Assembly: GCA_020025825.1 (NCBI GenBank)
Contig: JAHHRL010000008.1
Location: forward strand, 10,588 to 74,587
Source of the DNA: Faecalibacterium sp.
Lineage (GTDB): Bacteria; Bacillota; Clostridia; Oscillospirales; Ruminococcaceae
Direction: 5' to 3'
Length of the DNA: 64,000 nucleotides
A model generated the notes under the pieces. That model had not been told where the DNA came from. It saw nothing but the letters and a program-made list of their open reading frames with translations, and did not search any database. Positions 27,760 to 36,855 of this stretch are shown here, in pieces. How positions within the stretch are numbered: position 1 is the first letter of the stretch; each line of letters starts with the position of its first letter. The position numbers and the translations under genes are program-made.

Positions 27760-28806
27760 TTACAGATGGGTAGAGTTATCGTCCAATACATCACGCAGCA
27801 CGTCTACGTGGTCCAGTACTGCACCTGCGCCCATTGCAACACAGTCCAAGGGGTTTTCTGCTACGTGCACGTCGATACCGGTTTCGCTTTCAATCAGCTT
27901 ATCCAGACCACGCAGCATTGCGCCGCCGCCGGACAAAGTAATGCCACGGTCGATGATATCGGCGCTCAGTTCGGGCGGGGTGCGCTCCAAAGTTTCCTTG
28001 ATTGCTTCGGTAATCTTCTCCAAGCACTCAGTCAGGGACTCACGGACTTCCTCACTGTGTACAACAATGTTCTTGGGCAAACCGTCAACCAAGTTGCGGC
28101 CCTTGATTTCCATGCTCATTTCCTCTTCCAAGGGGAATGCAGAGCCGATTTCAACCTTGATATCTTCAGCGGTGCGCTCACCAATCAGCAGGTTATACTT
28201 GCGCTTGATGAAAGCAATAATAGCCTGGTCAAACATATCGCCTGCCATACGCACGCTGCGTGCAGCAACAATACCGCCCAAAGAGATAACTGCGATTTCA
28301 GCAGTACCACCACCGATGTCAACAATCATGCTGCCGGTAGGCTCGCTGATGGGCAGGCCTGCACCGATTGCAGCAGCCATCGGCTCCTCGATAACAGAAA
28401 CCTGACGAGCGCCAGCCTTCATGGCAGCTTCCTTAACTGCACGGCGCTCAACCTCGGTAACGCCGGAGGGAATGCAGATAACCACACGAGGCTTAACAAA
28501 CATACTCTTGCCGCAGGCCTTCTGCATAAACTGCTTCAGCATATTAGCGGTAATGTCAAAGTCAGCAATGACGCCGTCCTTCAGGGGGCGCACTGCAACA
28601 ATGCTGCCGGGAGTACGGCCGATAACTGCTTTAGCCTCTGCACCAACGCAGCGCACACCAACTTCGCCGTTTGCGTTTACATCACGAGTATCCACTGCAA
28701 CAACAGAGGGCTCGCTCATAATGATGCCCTTGCCCTTCATGTATACCAGTGTGTTTGCAGTACCCAAGTCGATACCAATATCTTTAGAATAATTGAAGAA
28801 ACCCAT
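27760..28806 (-). CDS. mreB: Rod shape-determining protein MreB
   Basis: Actin-like filament protein that organises lateral wall synthesis. Nucleotide-binding motifs are complete: DIGIDLGTANTLVY (phosphate 1), IVDIGGGTAEIAVI (phosphate 2) and GITLSGGGAMLRGLD (adenosine). The open frame begins at 28926, but the ATG at 28806 (MGFFNYSKDIGID) behind GGAG gives the standard 348-residue protein. Confidence 0.97.
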   Translation of the reverse strand: MGFFNYSKDIGIDLGTANTLVYMKGKGIIMSEPSVVAVDTRDVNANGEVGVRCVGAEAKAVIGRTPGSIVAVRPLKDGVIADFDITANMLKQFMQKACGKSMFVKPRVVICIPSGVTEVERRAVKEAAMKAGARQVSVIEEPMAAAIGAGLPISEPTGSMIVDIGGGTAEIAVISLGGIVAARSVRMAGDMFDQAIIAFIKRKYNLLIGERTAEDIKVEIGSAFPLEEEMSMEIKGRNLVDGLPKNIVVHSEEVRESLTECLEKITEAIKETLERTPPELSADIIDRGITLSGGGAMLRGLDKLIESETGIDVHVAENPLDCVAMGAGAVLDHVDVLRDVLDDNSTHL

Positions 28807-28894
28807 TTGCTTTAACTCCTTTATAACTATCCCGCACAAATAATATGCAGTTGTGTCATTTTTCACCAATGAAACAAATATCCACAAAAAATCA

Positions 28895-28922
28895 AGTATA
28901 TTATAACGGCACTTGCCGTCAA
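28895..28922 (-). promoter_or_regulatory. Promoter of mreB
   Basis: Minus-strand -35 TTGACG and -10 TATACT with a 16-nt spacer, about 90 nt before mreB. The gap after maf also contains a small ACACAAG/CTTGTGT hairpin. Confidence 0.65.
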
Positions 28923-28959
28923 ACACAAGTCAGCTTGTGTAAATTTCACGCATTTTTAA

Positions 28960-29520
28960 TCAAATAGCGTCTATTTCACGCAGTGCCTGCGCCACACGGC
29001 TTACAGGGAAGCCCATGATATTGTAGTAGTCCCCGTCAATTTTATCCAGCCACAATGCTGCGCGCCCTTGAATCGCATAAGCACCTGCTTTATCATACGG
29101 TTCTTTTGTGTCCGTGTAGAACTGAATTTCTGCTTCGCTCAAAGAAAAGAAAACCACCTTGCTTGTTACAACAAAGCTGTTCTTTTTTTCTCCGCATCGC
29201 ACACATACGCCTGTATGTACCGCATGTGTTTTGCCGGACAAAGCCCGCAGCATCCGCACTGCATCTTCCTTATCCTTTGGTTTGCCAAATACCTGACCGT
29301 CACAATCCACAACGGTATCGCAGCCAATTACCACATCGTCTACATGATGTGACGCAATATCCCCACACTTTTCTTCAGCAAGCGTCTGCGCTAACAAAGC
29401 CGGGGTGAGCGCTGTAATACCGCTTTCGTCCAACGTACTGGGTTCTACTACATAATCGGGAGTAATACTGCTCATCAGTTCACGCCGCCGGGGACTTGCT
29501 GATGCCAAAATAATCGCCAT
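28960..29520 (-). CDS. maf: Maf-family nucleotide pyrophosphatase
   Basis: Hydrolyses non-canonical nucleoside triphosphates (dTTP/UTP or modified bases) and is linked to septum inhibition in Bacillus. It has the N-terminal ILASASPRRRELM loop, GCDTVVDCDGQVFGKPKD and the C-terminal YNIMGFPVSRV motif. Length (186) is standard. It lies upstream of mreB, as in many Gram-positives. Confidence 0.94.
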   Translation of the reverse strand: MAIILASASPRRRELMSSITPDYVVEPSTLDESGITALTPALLAQTLAEEKCGDIASHHVDDVVIGCDTVVDCDGQVFGKPKDKEDAVRMLRALSGKTHAVHTGVCVRCGEKKNSFVVTSKVVFFSLSEAEIQFYTDTKEPYDKAGAYAIQGRAALWLDKIDGDYYNIMGFPVSRVAQALREIDAI

Positions 29521-29535
29521 ATCTTCCCGCCTTTC

Positions 29536-29787
29536 TCAGAACTCAAAATGGTGATAACTTACCATGCCAATCAAAACACCTACAACCTGTGCCAGATTTA
29601 ATGTAAAACGCAAATCCAAACTAAATTTGAGAATTACTAAATCGGCCGCCGGGGAAAAGGAAACCGTCTGCCCCAAAGTCAAAAACTGCAAAAACGGAAT
29701 CTGAGTGCATACATTTCCCAAAATGGTTCCAATCAATAAACCTGTAACCAGCCAAAATATAAACCAGAATGCTCTGCTCAACTTCAT
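29536..29787 (-). CDS. Small membrane protein, DUF4321 family
   Basis: An 83-residue protein with an N-terminal hydrophobic helix (FWFIFWLVTGLLIGTILGNV) and a second near the C-terminus (LAQVVGVLIGMVSY). The stretch between includes DLRFTLNLAQ, which fits the DUF4321 pattern. The ORF is open back to 29928, overlapping dut, but the ATG at 29787 is the natural start. It sits between dut and maf, a common clostridial position. Function unknown. Confidence 0.82.
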   Translation of the reverse strand: MKLSRAFWFIFWLVTGLLIGTILGNVCTQIPFLQFLTLGQTVSFSPAADLVILKFSLDLRFTLNLAQVVGVLIGMVSYHHFEF

Positions 29788-29809
29788 AGTTTTGCCTTTC
29801 TGTCTTGAT

Positions 29810-30259
29810 TTATGCCTTTCCGGTAGAGCCAAAACCACCCTCGCCACGTGCAGTATCGCCCAGCTCCTGTACCGGAACAAACGCAGCAGTATAAACCGGT
29901 GCAATGCACAGCTGTGCAACACGCTCACCCGGCTCGATTGTGTATGCTTCCTGACCTAAGTTGACCATAGGTACTTTCAGCTCTCCACGATAGTCGCTAT
30001 CCACAACACCAACGCCATTTGCCATGCACAGGCCATGCTTAATGGACAGGCCGCTGCGTGCATATACCAATGCAACCGCCTCAGGGCCGGGCAGCTCAAT
30101 CGCAATACCGGTGGGTACCAGTACACGCTGCATCGGCTGCACCGTCATAGGTGCATCTAAAACAGCGTGCAAATCGGCTGCTGCCGCACCGCTGGTTGCA
30201 TAAGCCGGAACCTGCGCACGCTCGTCCAGCAGCTTATATTTCACTGTAAGTTTTTCCAT
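29810..30259 (-). CDS. dut: Deoxyuridine 5'-triphosphate nucleotidohydrolase (dUTPase)
   Basis: Hydrolyses dUTP to dUMP to keep uracil out of DNA. Trimeric-type motifs are visible: SGAAAADLHAV, YARSGLSIKHGL, GVVDSDYRGELKVPM, PGERVAQLCIAP and the C-terminal Gly-rich RGEGGFGSTG arm. The ATG at 30259 (MEKLTVKYK) has GGAGAG and is preferred to the upstream 30307, leaving about 149 residues. Confidence 0.95.
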   Translation of the reverse strand: MEKLTVKYKLLDERAQVPAYATSGAAAADLHAVLDAPMTVQPMQRVLVPTGIAIELPGPEAVALVYARSGLSIKHGLCMANGVGVVDSDYRGELKVPMVNLGQEAYTIEPGERVAQLCIAPVYTAAFVPVQELGDTARGEGGFGSTGKA

Positions 30260-30306
30260 ACTTCTATACTCTCCTATTTTTGCCATACCAGCCTGCCAAA
30301 GATACA

Positions 30307-32376
30307 TCAGTTTGTGCCCTTAAAGTACAAGCCTCTTGTAAACTCTCCGTCAAAGGCGGTTTGCTTTTTCAGCATATCCAGCACCTGACCTGCACGCTCT
30401 GCGGTTTCCTGCGTAAAATATGCCACACCGTAATCCACAGCCAGTGCGTCCGGCTTGTCGCCCATATACAGCGGCACCGGGTTATAAATTGTACGAACAC
30501 CCAAGCCGCAGCGCACATCAAACTTTCGTGCCTTTCGGTCTGTCAGCGTGCCCTGACGGTTGCAGTGTGCACAGTCGGTTACATTTTGCAGTGGGCAGGC
30601 ACGGGTCAGCATCAAGGGCAGATGTCCATACACAATAACCCCTGTGGGCAGATTTTTGCCTGCCTTTGTGGGTGCAATAGCAAGCATATCTGTATCTTTG
30701 ACTTCCGGAAGAATCAGCAACTCGGAAACACCCAGATTTGCGTACTCCTGTGCTGCCAGCGGATTGGTAATGTTCAATCCGATACCGCCCCATAACGGTA
30801 AGCCCTCTGCCATTTTTACGTGAGCAATGTTATTGGCTTCGTATCCGGCAAAGCCCATATCTTTGGTCTTTGCAATTCTCCGTGCGGTATCTTCCTCCAA
30901 GTGACCGAACATTGCACGGGGCAATTCCAAAATCGTTTTGCTGCGCCACTGTACAGGGATGTTTTCAGCCTGTGCAATGGGCAAAATCAGGTATTCTACG
31001 CCGTCCAGTTTATCCTGCGGCACCTGCTCCCACTGCTCAAAACGAGCCTTCAATCTGCGTTTGGGCAAATTCTGACGCACAGGCATTGCGGGCAGCGTAT
31101 AAGCCTGCACAGCCCAAGGCTTCAGTGTCTCACGCTTTTTCAACAAGCTGTCCAAAGCTTGGCGACGCATCTCATTGATAACACTTCCGGGCAGGTACCA
31201 AGGGCCTTCGTCCATTGCAATCTGTATCTTTTGTGCAAGGAACGGTGTACCGCCGCACTTTTCCAAGCTGCGCTGCAAAGCAGCCGTCGGGTCGTTTTGT
31301 GCGGGCTGCGGGTCTGCATCGCCGTAAGCAACAGCTTTGTTGCCGTCCTCATCAGTTACACTCAGCTTTGCACCAAATTCCTCGATTTCTAATAGCATGG
31401 TAACAGGTACACGCTGACGTTCACGGCGGAACAATTCACGCAAAGCGGGCAGAGTTTTTTTGGTTTCAGCTGCCTGCAGCTCGCTGCGGGTGCCAAACAT
31501 ACTGCCATTGATTTTTCCATCTAACCAACCACTGGTAAATCCCGAACGGCTGAACGCACGCTCCAGCAGGTTTCTGTCGTAAGCCATTGCTTCCCGTCCT
31601 GCCAGGCAGGCATTTACTGCAGCCGCTACATACTCAGGTGTACGCAGTCTGCCCTCGATTTTAGCGCTGGCTACGCCCATCTCCTGCAGCTCGTGCAAAC
31701 GGTCAATTACAGAGTTGTCTTTCAGGGACAAATGGTGCGCTCTGCCGGGCATTCCCTCAGGGATATTGCCTGCATCAAACGGCAGGCGGCACGGGCCGGC
31801 ACAACTGCCACGATTGCCGCTGCGTCCGCCCAGAAAAGCCGACATATAGCACTGTCCGCTCATGCTCATACACAATGCGCCGTGTACAAAAACCTCAGTT
31901 TCGATACCGCACTGCTTTGTAATATGCTCAATTTCGGGCATACTCAGTTCACGTGCCAAAACAACGCGTGTATAGCCCATTTCCTTTAATTTGCGTGCGC
32001 CCTCAAGCGTATGCACGCTCATTTGCGTAGAACCGTGGCGAGGCAGGTCGGGGGCAATATCCCGGCACAGCGCACCCACTGCCAAGTCCTGACAAATAAC
32101 CGCATCTGCGCCTGCCGCAGCTACCGCACGCACAGCGTCTGCCGCAGCCGAAAGCTCGCTGCCATACAGGGTTGTATTGATTGCCACGTGTACTTTTACG
32201 CCACGCCCATGGCAAAAGGCTACCGCCTGCTTCAATGTTTCGGCGTCAAAATTGCCTGCACCGCTGCGGGCATTCAACCCGGAAAATCCCAAATAGACAG
32301 CATCTGCACCGCTGAACACGGCTGCTGTCAACATTTCCTGATTTCCTACCGGGGCTAAAATCTCGATTTTGGACAT
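30307..32376 (-). CDS. U32-family peptidase-like protein (RlhA type)
   Basis: A long U32 protein of about 689 residues. It opens with the TIM-barrel start IEILAPVGNQEMLTAAVF and contains the family signature HGALCMSMSGQCYMSAFLGG, followed by cysteines in RGSCAGPCRLPF. A further C-x2-C pair and C-terminal cysteines (VTDCAHCNR, VRCGLG) suggest an iron-sulfur cluster. The extended architecture (U32 plus DUF3656-like middle) resembles E. coli RlhA, which hydroxylates 23S rRNA C2501; proteolysis is not established for this form. It lies downstream of zapA. The ATG at 32376 is chosen because GAGGAAAAAAGA precedes it. Confidence 0.88.
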   Translation of the reverse strand: MSKIEILAPVGNQEMLTAAVFSGADAVYLGFSGLNARSGAGNFDAETLKQAVAFCHGRGVKVHVAINTTLYGSELSAAADAVRAVAAAGADAVICQDLAVGALCRDIAPDLPRHGSTQMSVHTLEGARKLKEMGYTRVVLARELSMPEIEHITKQCGIETEVFVHGALCMSMSGQCYMSAFLGGRSGNRGSCAGPCRLPFDAGNIPEGMPGRAHHLSLKDNSVIDRLHELQEMGVASAKIEGRLRTPEYVAAAVNACLAGREAMAYDRNLLERAFSRSGFTSGWLDGKINGSMFGTRSELQAAETKKTLPALRELFRRERQRVPVTMLLEIEEFGAKLSVTDEDGNKAVAYGDADPQPAQNDPTAALQRSLEKCGGTPFLAQKIQIAMDEGPWYLPGSVINEMRRQALDSLLKKRETLKPWAVQAYTLPAMPVRQNLPKRRLKARFEQWEQVPQDKLDGVEYLILPIAQAENIPVQWRSKTILELPRAMFGHLEEDTARRIAKTKDMGFAGYEANNIAHVKMAEGLPLWGGIGLNITNPLAAQEYANLGVSELLILPEVKDTDMLAIAPTKAGKNLPTGVIVYGHLPLMLTRACPLQNVTDCAHCNRQGTLTDRKARKFDVRCGLGVRTIYNPVPLYMGDKPDALAVDYGVAYFTQETAERAGQVLDMLKKQTAFDGEFTRGLYFKGTN

Positions 32377-32408
32377 TCTTTTTTCCTCACATAAAAAGCC
32401 GGTGAGGT

Positions 32409-32756
32409 TCACCGGCTGGCGCTTTGTTCTTTCAGTGCTTCCAATTCTTTTTTCAGGCGCTCCACTTCACGGCGTGCTTCGTCCGCTTCCATTTTTGCCT
32501 TGGCAGCATCAGCAAGATACTCTGTAATCTGGCTGCGCATATTATCTGCGTTGCCTGCACTCTTTTTGCAGCGATCCAAATAATCCAGTGCGCAGAACAC
32601 GGCTGCCTTGGTAACCGAAACACTGGGGTTTGCTGCCATCGCTTCATGGATGCTTTCGTCCAGTTCCTCCGCCAGCTTTTCCACATACTCTTCCGGGTCA
32701 CTGGTGGCAATCACATAAGGTGCACCAGCTATAAAAACACGTGTTTTGTTAACCAT
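32409..32756 (-). CDS. zapA: Cell division protein ZapA
   Basis: FtsZ-associated protein that bundles Z-ring filaments. At 115 residues, it has the globular start VFIAGAPYVIATSDPEEYVE followed by a long coiled coil (KAKMEADEARREVERLKKEL). It is first in the zapA-U32-dut-DUF4321-maf run. Confidence 0.9.
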   Translation of the reverse strand: MVNKTRVFIAGAPYVIATSDPEEYVEKLAEELDESIHEAMAANPSVSVTKAAVFCALDYLDRCKKSAGNADNMRSQITEYLADAAKAKMEADEARREVERLKKELEALKEQSASR

Positions 32757-32937
32757 AGAAATTGCCTCGCTTCTCCAGCCAAAGGACCGGTTTTATTTTT
32801 AATGCCGACAGTGCGGCAAGCCTCTCCATCATAAAGCTACATTACTTATTATAATATACTTTTTCCATAAGAAAAAGCCCCTATTTTCAGAAATAATGAC
32901 TTTTCCTGCGCATTTTTCCAAGCTTTTGGGTTTTTCC

Positions 32938-32966
32938 TTGCAAAGTTATATCCCTCTTATTATAAT
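32938..32966 (+). promoter_or_regulatory. Promoter of glgP
   Basis: -35 TTGCAA, 17-nt spacer, perfect -10 TATAAT. The leader to the start codon is about 97 nt and contains GC-rich pairings (GCGCTTTAGCGG region) but no recognised riboswitch. Confidence 0.7.
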
Positions 32967-33069
32967 ATGGGTGTTATGTGTCCAATCTGAATAGAGAAAT
33001 TGCGCTTTAGCGGTCTTTTGGTCCGTGCTGCGTTTTTCTATTACTATAATTGCTGTAAGGAGTATTCTT

Positions 33070-35466
33070 ATGACCAAAAAAGAGTTTTCCAAGCTGCTCC
33101 AAAGTAAACTGACCAGCGAATACGGTGTTGATTTGTCCGTCGCATCTAACCAACAAATTTACCGTGCGCTAGCTCTGATTTGCCGCCGCTTGATGAGCGA
33201 CAATCATAAAAAGTTTCAGTCTCGTGCTATCGGCAGTGGTTCTAAGCAAGTGTACTACTTGTGCATGGAGTTTTTGATGGGCCGCAGCCTGAAAACCAGC
33301 CTGTACAACTTGGGCTTGAACGAGGCCGCCGAGCAGGTTTTGGCTGATGCGGACATTCGTCTGGAAACTATTTTTGAAGAAGAACCTGACGCAGGCTTGG
33401 GCAATGGCGGTTTGGGCCGTTTGGCAGCCTGCTACTTGGACGGAATGGCTACTACCGGCATTTGCGGTACCGGCCACTCTATTTTGTACGAATACGGTAT
33501 CTTTAAGCAGAAGCTGGTTGACGGCTGGCAGCAGGAGCGTGCTGATAACTGGCTGCCCGGCGGTCAGGTTTGGCTTAAGAGCCACCCTGACCAGGCTATC
33601 GAAGTCCGTTTTGACGGCGAAATCCACGAATCGTGGGAAGGCAGCTTCCACAATGTACAGCATGTAAACTATAACAGCGTTTTGGCTGTTCCCAGTGATA
33701 TGTATGTACAGGGTTACGACGGTCAGGGTGTTGCAAAGCTGCGTTTGTGGCAGGCCAAAGCCCCCGATTTTGATATGAACAGCTTCAATGCCGGCGAGTA
33801 TGGCAATGCTATGTCCAAAAACGCCTCTGCTGAGCTGATTTCCAAGATTTTGTACCCCAACGATAACCACATGGAGGGTAAGATTCTTCGTCTGCGCCAG
33901 CAGTACTTCCTGTCCGCTGCTGCTATCGGCGACATCGTACACGACCATCTGTCTAACTACGGCACACTGGATAGCCTGCCCGACAAGGTTGCTATCCAGC
34001 TGAACGATACCCACCCCACTTTGGCTATCCCCGAAATGATGCGTATCCTGCTGGACGAGTGCGGCTACGATTGGGATAAGAGCTTTGATATCTGCCAGCG
34101 TGTATTCGCTTATACTAACCACACCGTTATGGCCGAAGCGCTGGAAAAGTGGAATGTGGACATCTTTAAGATGACCCTGCCCCGTATCTACCAAATCGTC
34201 AAGGAGCTGGACAACCGCTGCCGTGCGGAACTAAACCACGCATTCCCCGGCGACTGGGGCAAAATTGACTATATGGCACCTATTGGCGACAATCAGGTTC
34301 GTATGGCTAATATTTGTGCCTACACTGCCCACAGCATCAACGGTGTTTCCAAACTGCACAGCGAAATTATTAAGAACAGCGTTTTCCACGACTACTACCT
34401 GTTCAAGCCGGAAGCTTTCAAAAACGTTACAAATGGTATTGCATACCGCCGCTGGCTGCTGGCTTCCAATCAGGGTTTGTGCAGCCTGCTGGATGAAACC
34501 ATTGGCACCGAATATAAAAAAGATGCCAGCGCACTGAAGAAGTTTGAAAAGTTTGCCAACGATAAGCAGGTTTTGCAGAAGCTGGAAGATGTGAAACTGC
34601 AAAACAAGAAAAACTTTGCAGACTATCTGGCCAAATCCACCGGTCAAATCATCGACCCCCATTCGATTTTCGACGTACAGGTCAAGCGTATGCACGAGTA
34701 CAAGCGCCAGCACCTGAACGCTCTGAACATTGCTTCGGAGTATCTGTATTTGAAAGAGAATCCCAACGCTGACTTTGTACCCAAGACCTATATCTTTGGT
34801 GCAAAGGCTGCTCCCGGTTACTATATGGCAAAACAGATGATTCGCATGATTTGCAAGCTGGGCCAGCTGATTGAAAATGACCCGGTTGTGCGTGAAAAGC
34901 TGCGTATCGTCTATTTGGAAGAATACTGCGTTTCTCTGTCCGAGCGTTTGATGCCTGCATCTGAAGTTTCTGAGCAGATTTCTCTGGCCGGCACTGAGGC
35001 TTCCGGCACTGGCAATATGAAGTTTATGCTGAACGGTGCAATCACGCTGGGCACACTGGACGGTGCAAACGTTGAAATTGCTGAGGCTGCCGGCGCGGAC
35101 AACGAAATTATCTTTGGTATGCGCACTGAGGAAGTCAACCGTATGAAAGAGCTGGGCTACCATCCCGACGCATTCATCCGTGGCGACGATGTCACCTCCA
35201 GCGCACTGAATTTCCTGGAGCGTGGCTGGAACGGCGAAAACTTCCAAGAGGTTACACAAAACCTGCGCAGCAAAGACCCCTATATGGTTTTGGGTGATTT
35301 CAAGGATTACCGCCGTGCACAGGCAGATGTGCGCCGCTTGTATCAGGACCGTGAAACCTGGAACCACATGAGCCTGATGAACATTGCTAACAGCGGCATC
35401 TTTAGTGCCGACCGCAGCGTGCTGGATTATGCACGTGATATTTGGAACGCACCCACTGTTAAATAA
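33070..35466 (+). CDS. glgP: Glycogen/maltodextrin phosphorylase
   Basis: PLP-dependent enzyme releasing glucose 1-phosphate from alpha-glucans. The active-site region EASGTGNMKFMLNGAITLGT, with the PLP lysine, and the N-terminal LGNGGLGRLAACYLDGMAT are intact; WVHDEQ-like allosteric extensions are absent, as in bacterial forms. At 798 residues it is full length. The ATG at 33070 has TAAGGAG. It is monocistronic: own promoter, strong terminator. Codon use is biased to GCT/CTG/AAG, suggesting high expression. Confidence 0.96.
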   Translation: MTKKEFSKLLQSKLTSEYGVDLSVASNQQIYRALALICRRLMSDNHKKFQSRAIGSGSKQVYYLCMEFLMGRSLKTSLYNLGLNEAAEQVLADADIRLETIFEEEPDAGLGNGGLGRLAACYLDGMATTGICGTGHSILYEYGIFKQKLVDGWQQERADNWLPGGQVWLKSHPDQAIEVRFDGEIHESWEGSFHNVQHVNYNSVLAVPSDMYVQGYDGQGVAKLRLWQAKAPDFDMNSFNAGEYGNAMSKNASAELISKILYPNDNHMEGKILRLRQQYFLSAAAIGDIVHDHLSNYGTLDSLPDKVAIQLNDTHPTLAIPEMMRILLDECGYDWDKSFDICQRVFAYTNHTVMAEALEKWNVDIFKMTLPRIYQIVKELDNRCRAELNHAFPGDWGKIDYMAPIGDNQVRMANICAYTAHSINGVSKLHSEIIKNSVFHDYYLFKPEAFKNVTNGIAYRRWLLASNQGLCSLLDETIGTEYKKDASALKKFEKFANDKQVLQKLEDVKLQNKKNFADYLAKSTGQIIDPHSIFDVQVKRMHEYKRQHLNALNIASEYLYLKENPNADFVPKTYIFGAKAAPGYYMAKQMIRMICKLGQLIENDPVVREKLRIVYLEEYCVSLSERLMPASEVSEQISLAGTEASGTGNMKFMLNGAITLGTLDGANVEIAEAAGADNEIIFGMRTEEVNRMKELGYHPDAFIRGDDVTSSALNFLERGWNGENFQEVTQNLRSKDPYMVLGDFKDYRRAQADVRRLYQDRETWNHMSLMNIANSGIFSADRSVLDYARDIWNAPTVK

Positions 35467-35477
35467 TTGCAAGTAAT

Positions 35478-35513
35478 AAAGGTCCTGCATCTGTAATAGA
35501 TGCAGGACCTTTA
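35478..35513 (+). terminator. Terminator of glgP
   Basis: Near-perfect 15-bp stem AAAGGTCCTGCATCT/AGATGCAGGACCTTT with a 5-nt loop, followed by ATTTGTATT. Confidence 0.9.
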
Positions 35514-35692
35514 TTTGTATTCTGCTGTGGCCATTTTAGTGTTTTTTCTAACATTGCTTAAATATTTCCAGCACATCTTAGCTATGATACACTATTTTTT
35601 CACAAATTATTGCATATAAATATTTTATATAGCTAAATCGTATGTTACAATAAGAGCAAATAAAAACACTGTCGTGAAAAGGAGGCATTTGT

Positions 35693-36259
35693 ATGTCACA
35701 CGATACTTTTTGGGATGCGGCTTTAGCCTATGCTTGTGGTGCAAATGCTGCTGCCGCCTTTGCTCCTCCCTTTTCTCCCTCGGAAAGCACGTTTCCCACA
35801 AATACGGCTTTGCACGCCGTAATTTCCAGTGCCGAGGAGCTTGATGCGGATTCTGTTTATCGACTGATTCACTTTACCTATGCGCTGGCTGCTACACTGC
35901 CGGGGTGTTCCAAATTAGTTTTTCCTTCCACTGCACCGGACAGCACCCTTGCACAACTGTACCCTACACGTGCCTCACGTGAGCCGCTGCTTGCTATTCT
36001 GGACCATCTTTCCGCCCTATGTGAAAGCTGCGACGCACTGCCCAACGGAAGTTTCCATCTGGTGGAAGCTAAGGATGACCTGCTGCACTTTACACGCACC
36101 GGCCCCACGGAAATCCTGGATGCCGTTTTTAACCGTGGTCCCCATATACAGATTGTTTCTATCGGAAACAAAGCTGCTGAGGTAAACCCCTATGGTTTCA
36201 CCATTACTGTGCGGGAACACGGCCACAATTCTGACCACAGCTATTACGATTTTCGATAA
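35693..36259 (+). CDS. Orphan protein resembling the tail of a GH13 glucosidase
   Basis: A 188-residue protein with a good start (AAAGGAGG, then ATG). By eye, residues 55-165 follow the end of GH13 alpha-glucosidases. YALAATLPGCSKLVFPS sits where those enzymes have a Leu/Thr-Leu-Pro-Gly...Tyr-Tyr-Gly-Asp-Glu strand. LLAILDHLSALCESCDALPNG corresponds to the helix before domain C, and FHLVEAKDDLLHFTR plus AVFNRG to domain C. The catalytic barrel and the YYGDE residues are absent. It could be a decayed gene kept in frame or a recruited non-catalytic protein. The neighbouring glgP fits an alpha-glucan context. This is inference from pattern only. Confidence 0.5.
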   Translation: MSHDTFWDAALAYACGANAAAAFAPPFSPSESTFPTNTALHAVISSAEELDADSVYRLIHFTYALAATLPGCSKLVFPSTAPDSTLAQLYPTRASREPLLAILDHLSALCESCDALPNGSFHLVEAKDDLLHFTRTGPTEILDAVFNRGPHIQIVSIGNKAAEVNPYGFTITVREHGHNSDHSYYDFR

Positions 36260-36346
36260 AATACGATTTACTCTATTGACTTTTCCCCTACTGGAAGGTA
36301 TATACTATGGCAACCACAAAACAAATTACCCGTAAAGGAGGTTCCT

Positions 36347-36805
36347 ATGGATTTTCTAGCAGTAGAAGGCACTATACCTTGGCTTATCATCTTGATTATT
36401 CTACTTGTTATTGAAGGTGCTACAAGCAATCTTACTACTATTTGGTTTGCAATCGGTGCAATCGGCGCCTTGGCAAGCAGCCAAATGGGCGCCGGCGTTC
36501 CCGTACAAATCATCGTGTTTATTCTAGTTAGTTTTGTAGCTTTGCTGGCTACCAGACCACTTGTCAAAAAATGGCGCAACGACCCCACCGTCCCCACAAA
36601 CGGCGACCGAAATATCGGTCGTATTGCTCAGGTTATCAGCACAATTTCCCCGGAGCAGCCCGGCCGTGTCCGCTTAGATGGCATTGATTGGTCGGCCCGC
36701 CTGCAAGGTGATGTAACACTAACGCCCAATGATTCCTGCCGAATCGTTGCTATGGAAAGTACCACCCTCATTGTTGAGCCTTGCAACTCCCCCGCAATTT
36801 CTTAA
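36347..36805 (+). CDS. NfeD-family membrane protein
   Basis: A 152-residue protein. Two or three hydrophobic helices (IPWLIILIILLVIEGATS and FAIGAIGALASS to VFILVSFVALL) are followed by a soluble beta-barrel OB-like domain (NIGRIAQVIS ... RVRLDGIDWSARL). This is the short NfeD type without the ClpP-like protease. It is followed 50 nt later by an SPFH protein, the classic NfeD-SPFH pairing involved in membrane microdomains. Confidence 0.9.
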   Translation: MDFLAVEGTIPWLIILIILLVIEGATSNLTTIWFAIGAIGALASSQMGAGVPVQIIVFILVSFVALLATRPLVKKWRNDPTVPTNGDRNIGRIAQVISTISPEQPGRVRLDGIDWSARLQGDVTLTPNDSCRIVAMESTTLIVEPCNSPAIS

Positions 36806-36855
36806 TTTTGGTGTTCGCTAAGCAAGCATAAATTAAAAGAAGAGGAGATTTACTT

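Noticed and set aside
27766..28815. 349-codon open frame opposite mreB
   Set aside because: Exact antisense of a well-supported gene, with no family features.
34231..35490. 419-codon open frame opposite glgP (and another at 33169-34194)
   Set aside because: Antisense shadows produced by the biased codons of glgP.
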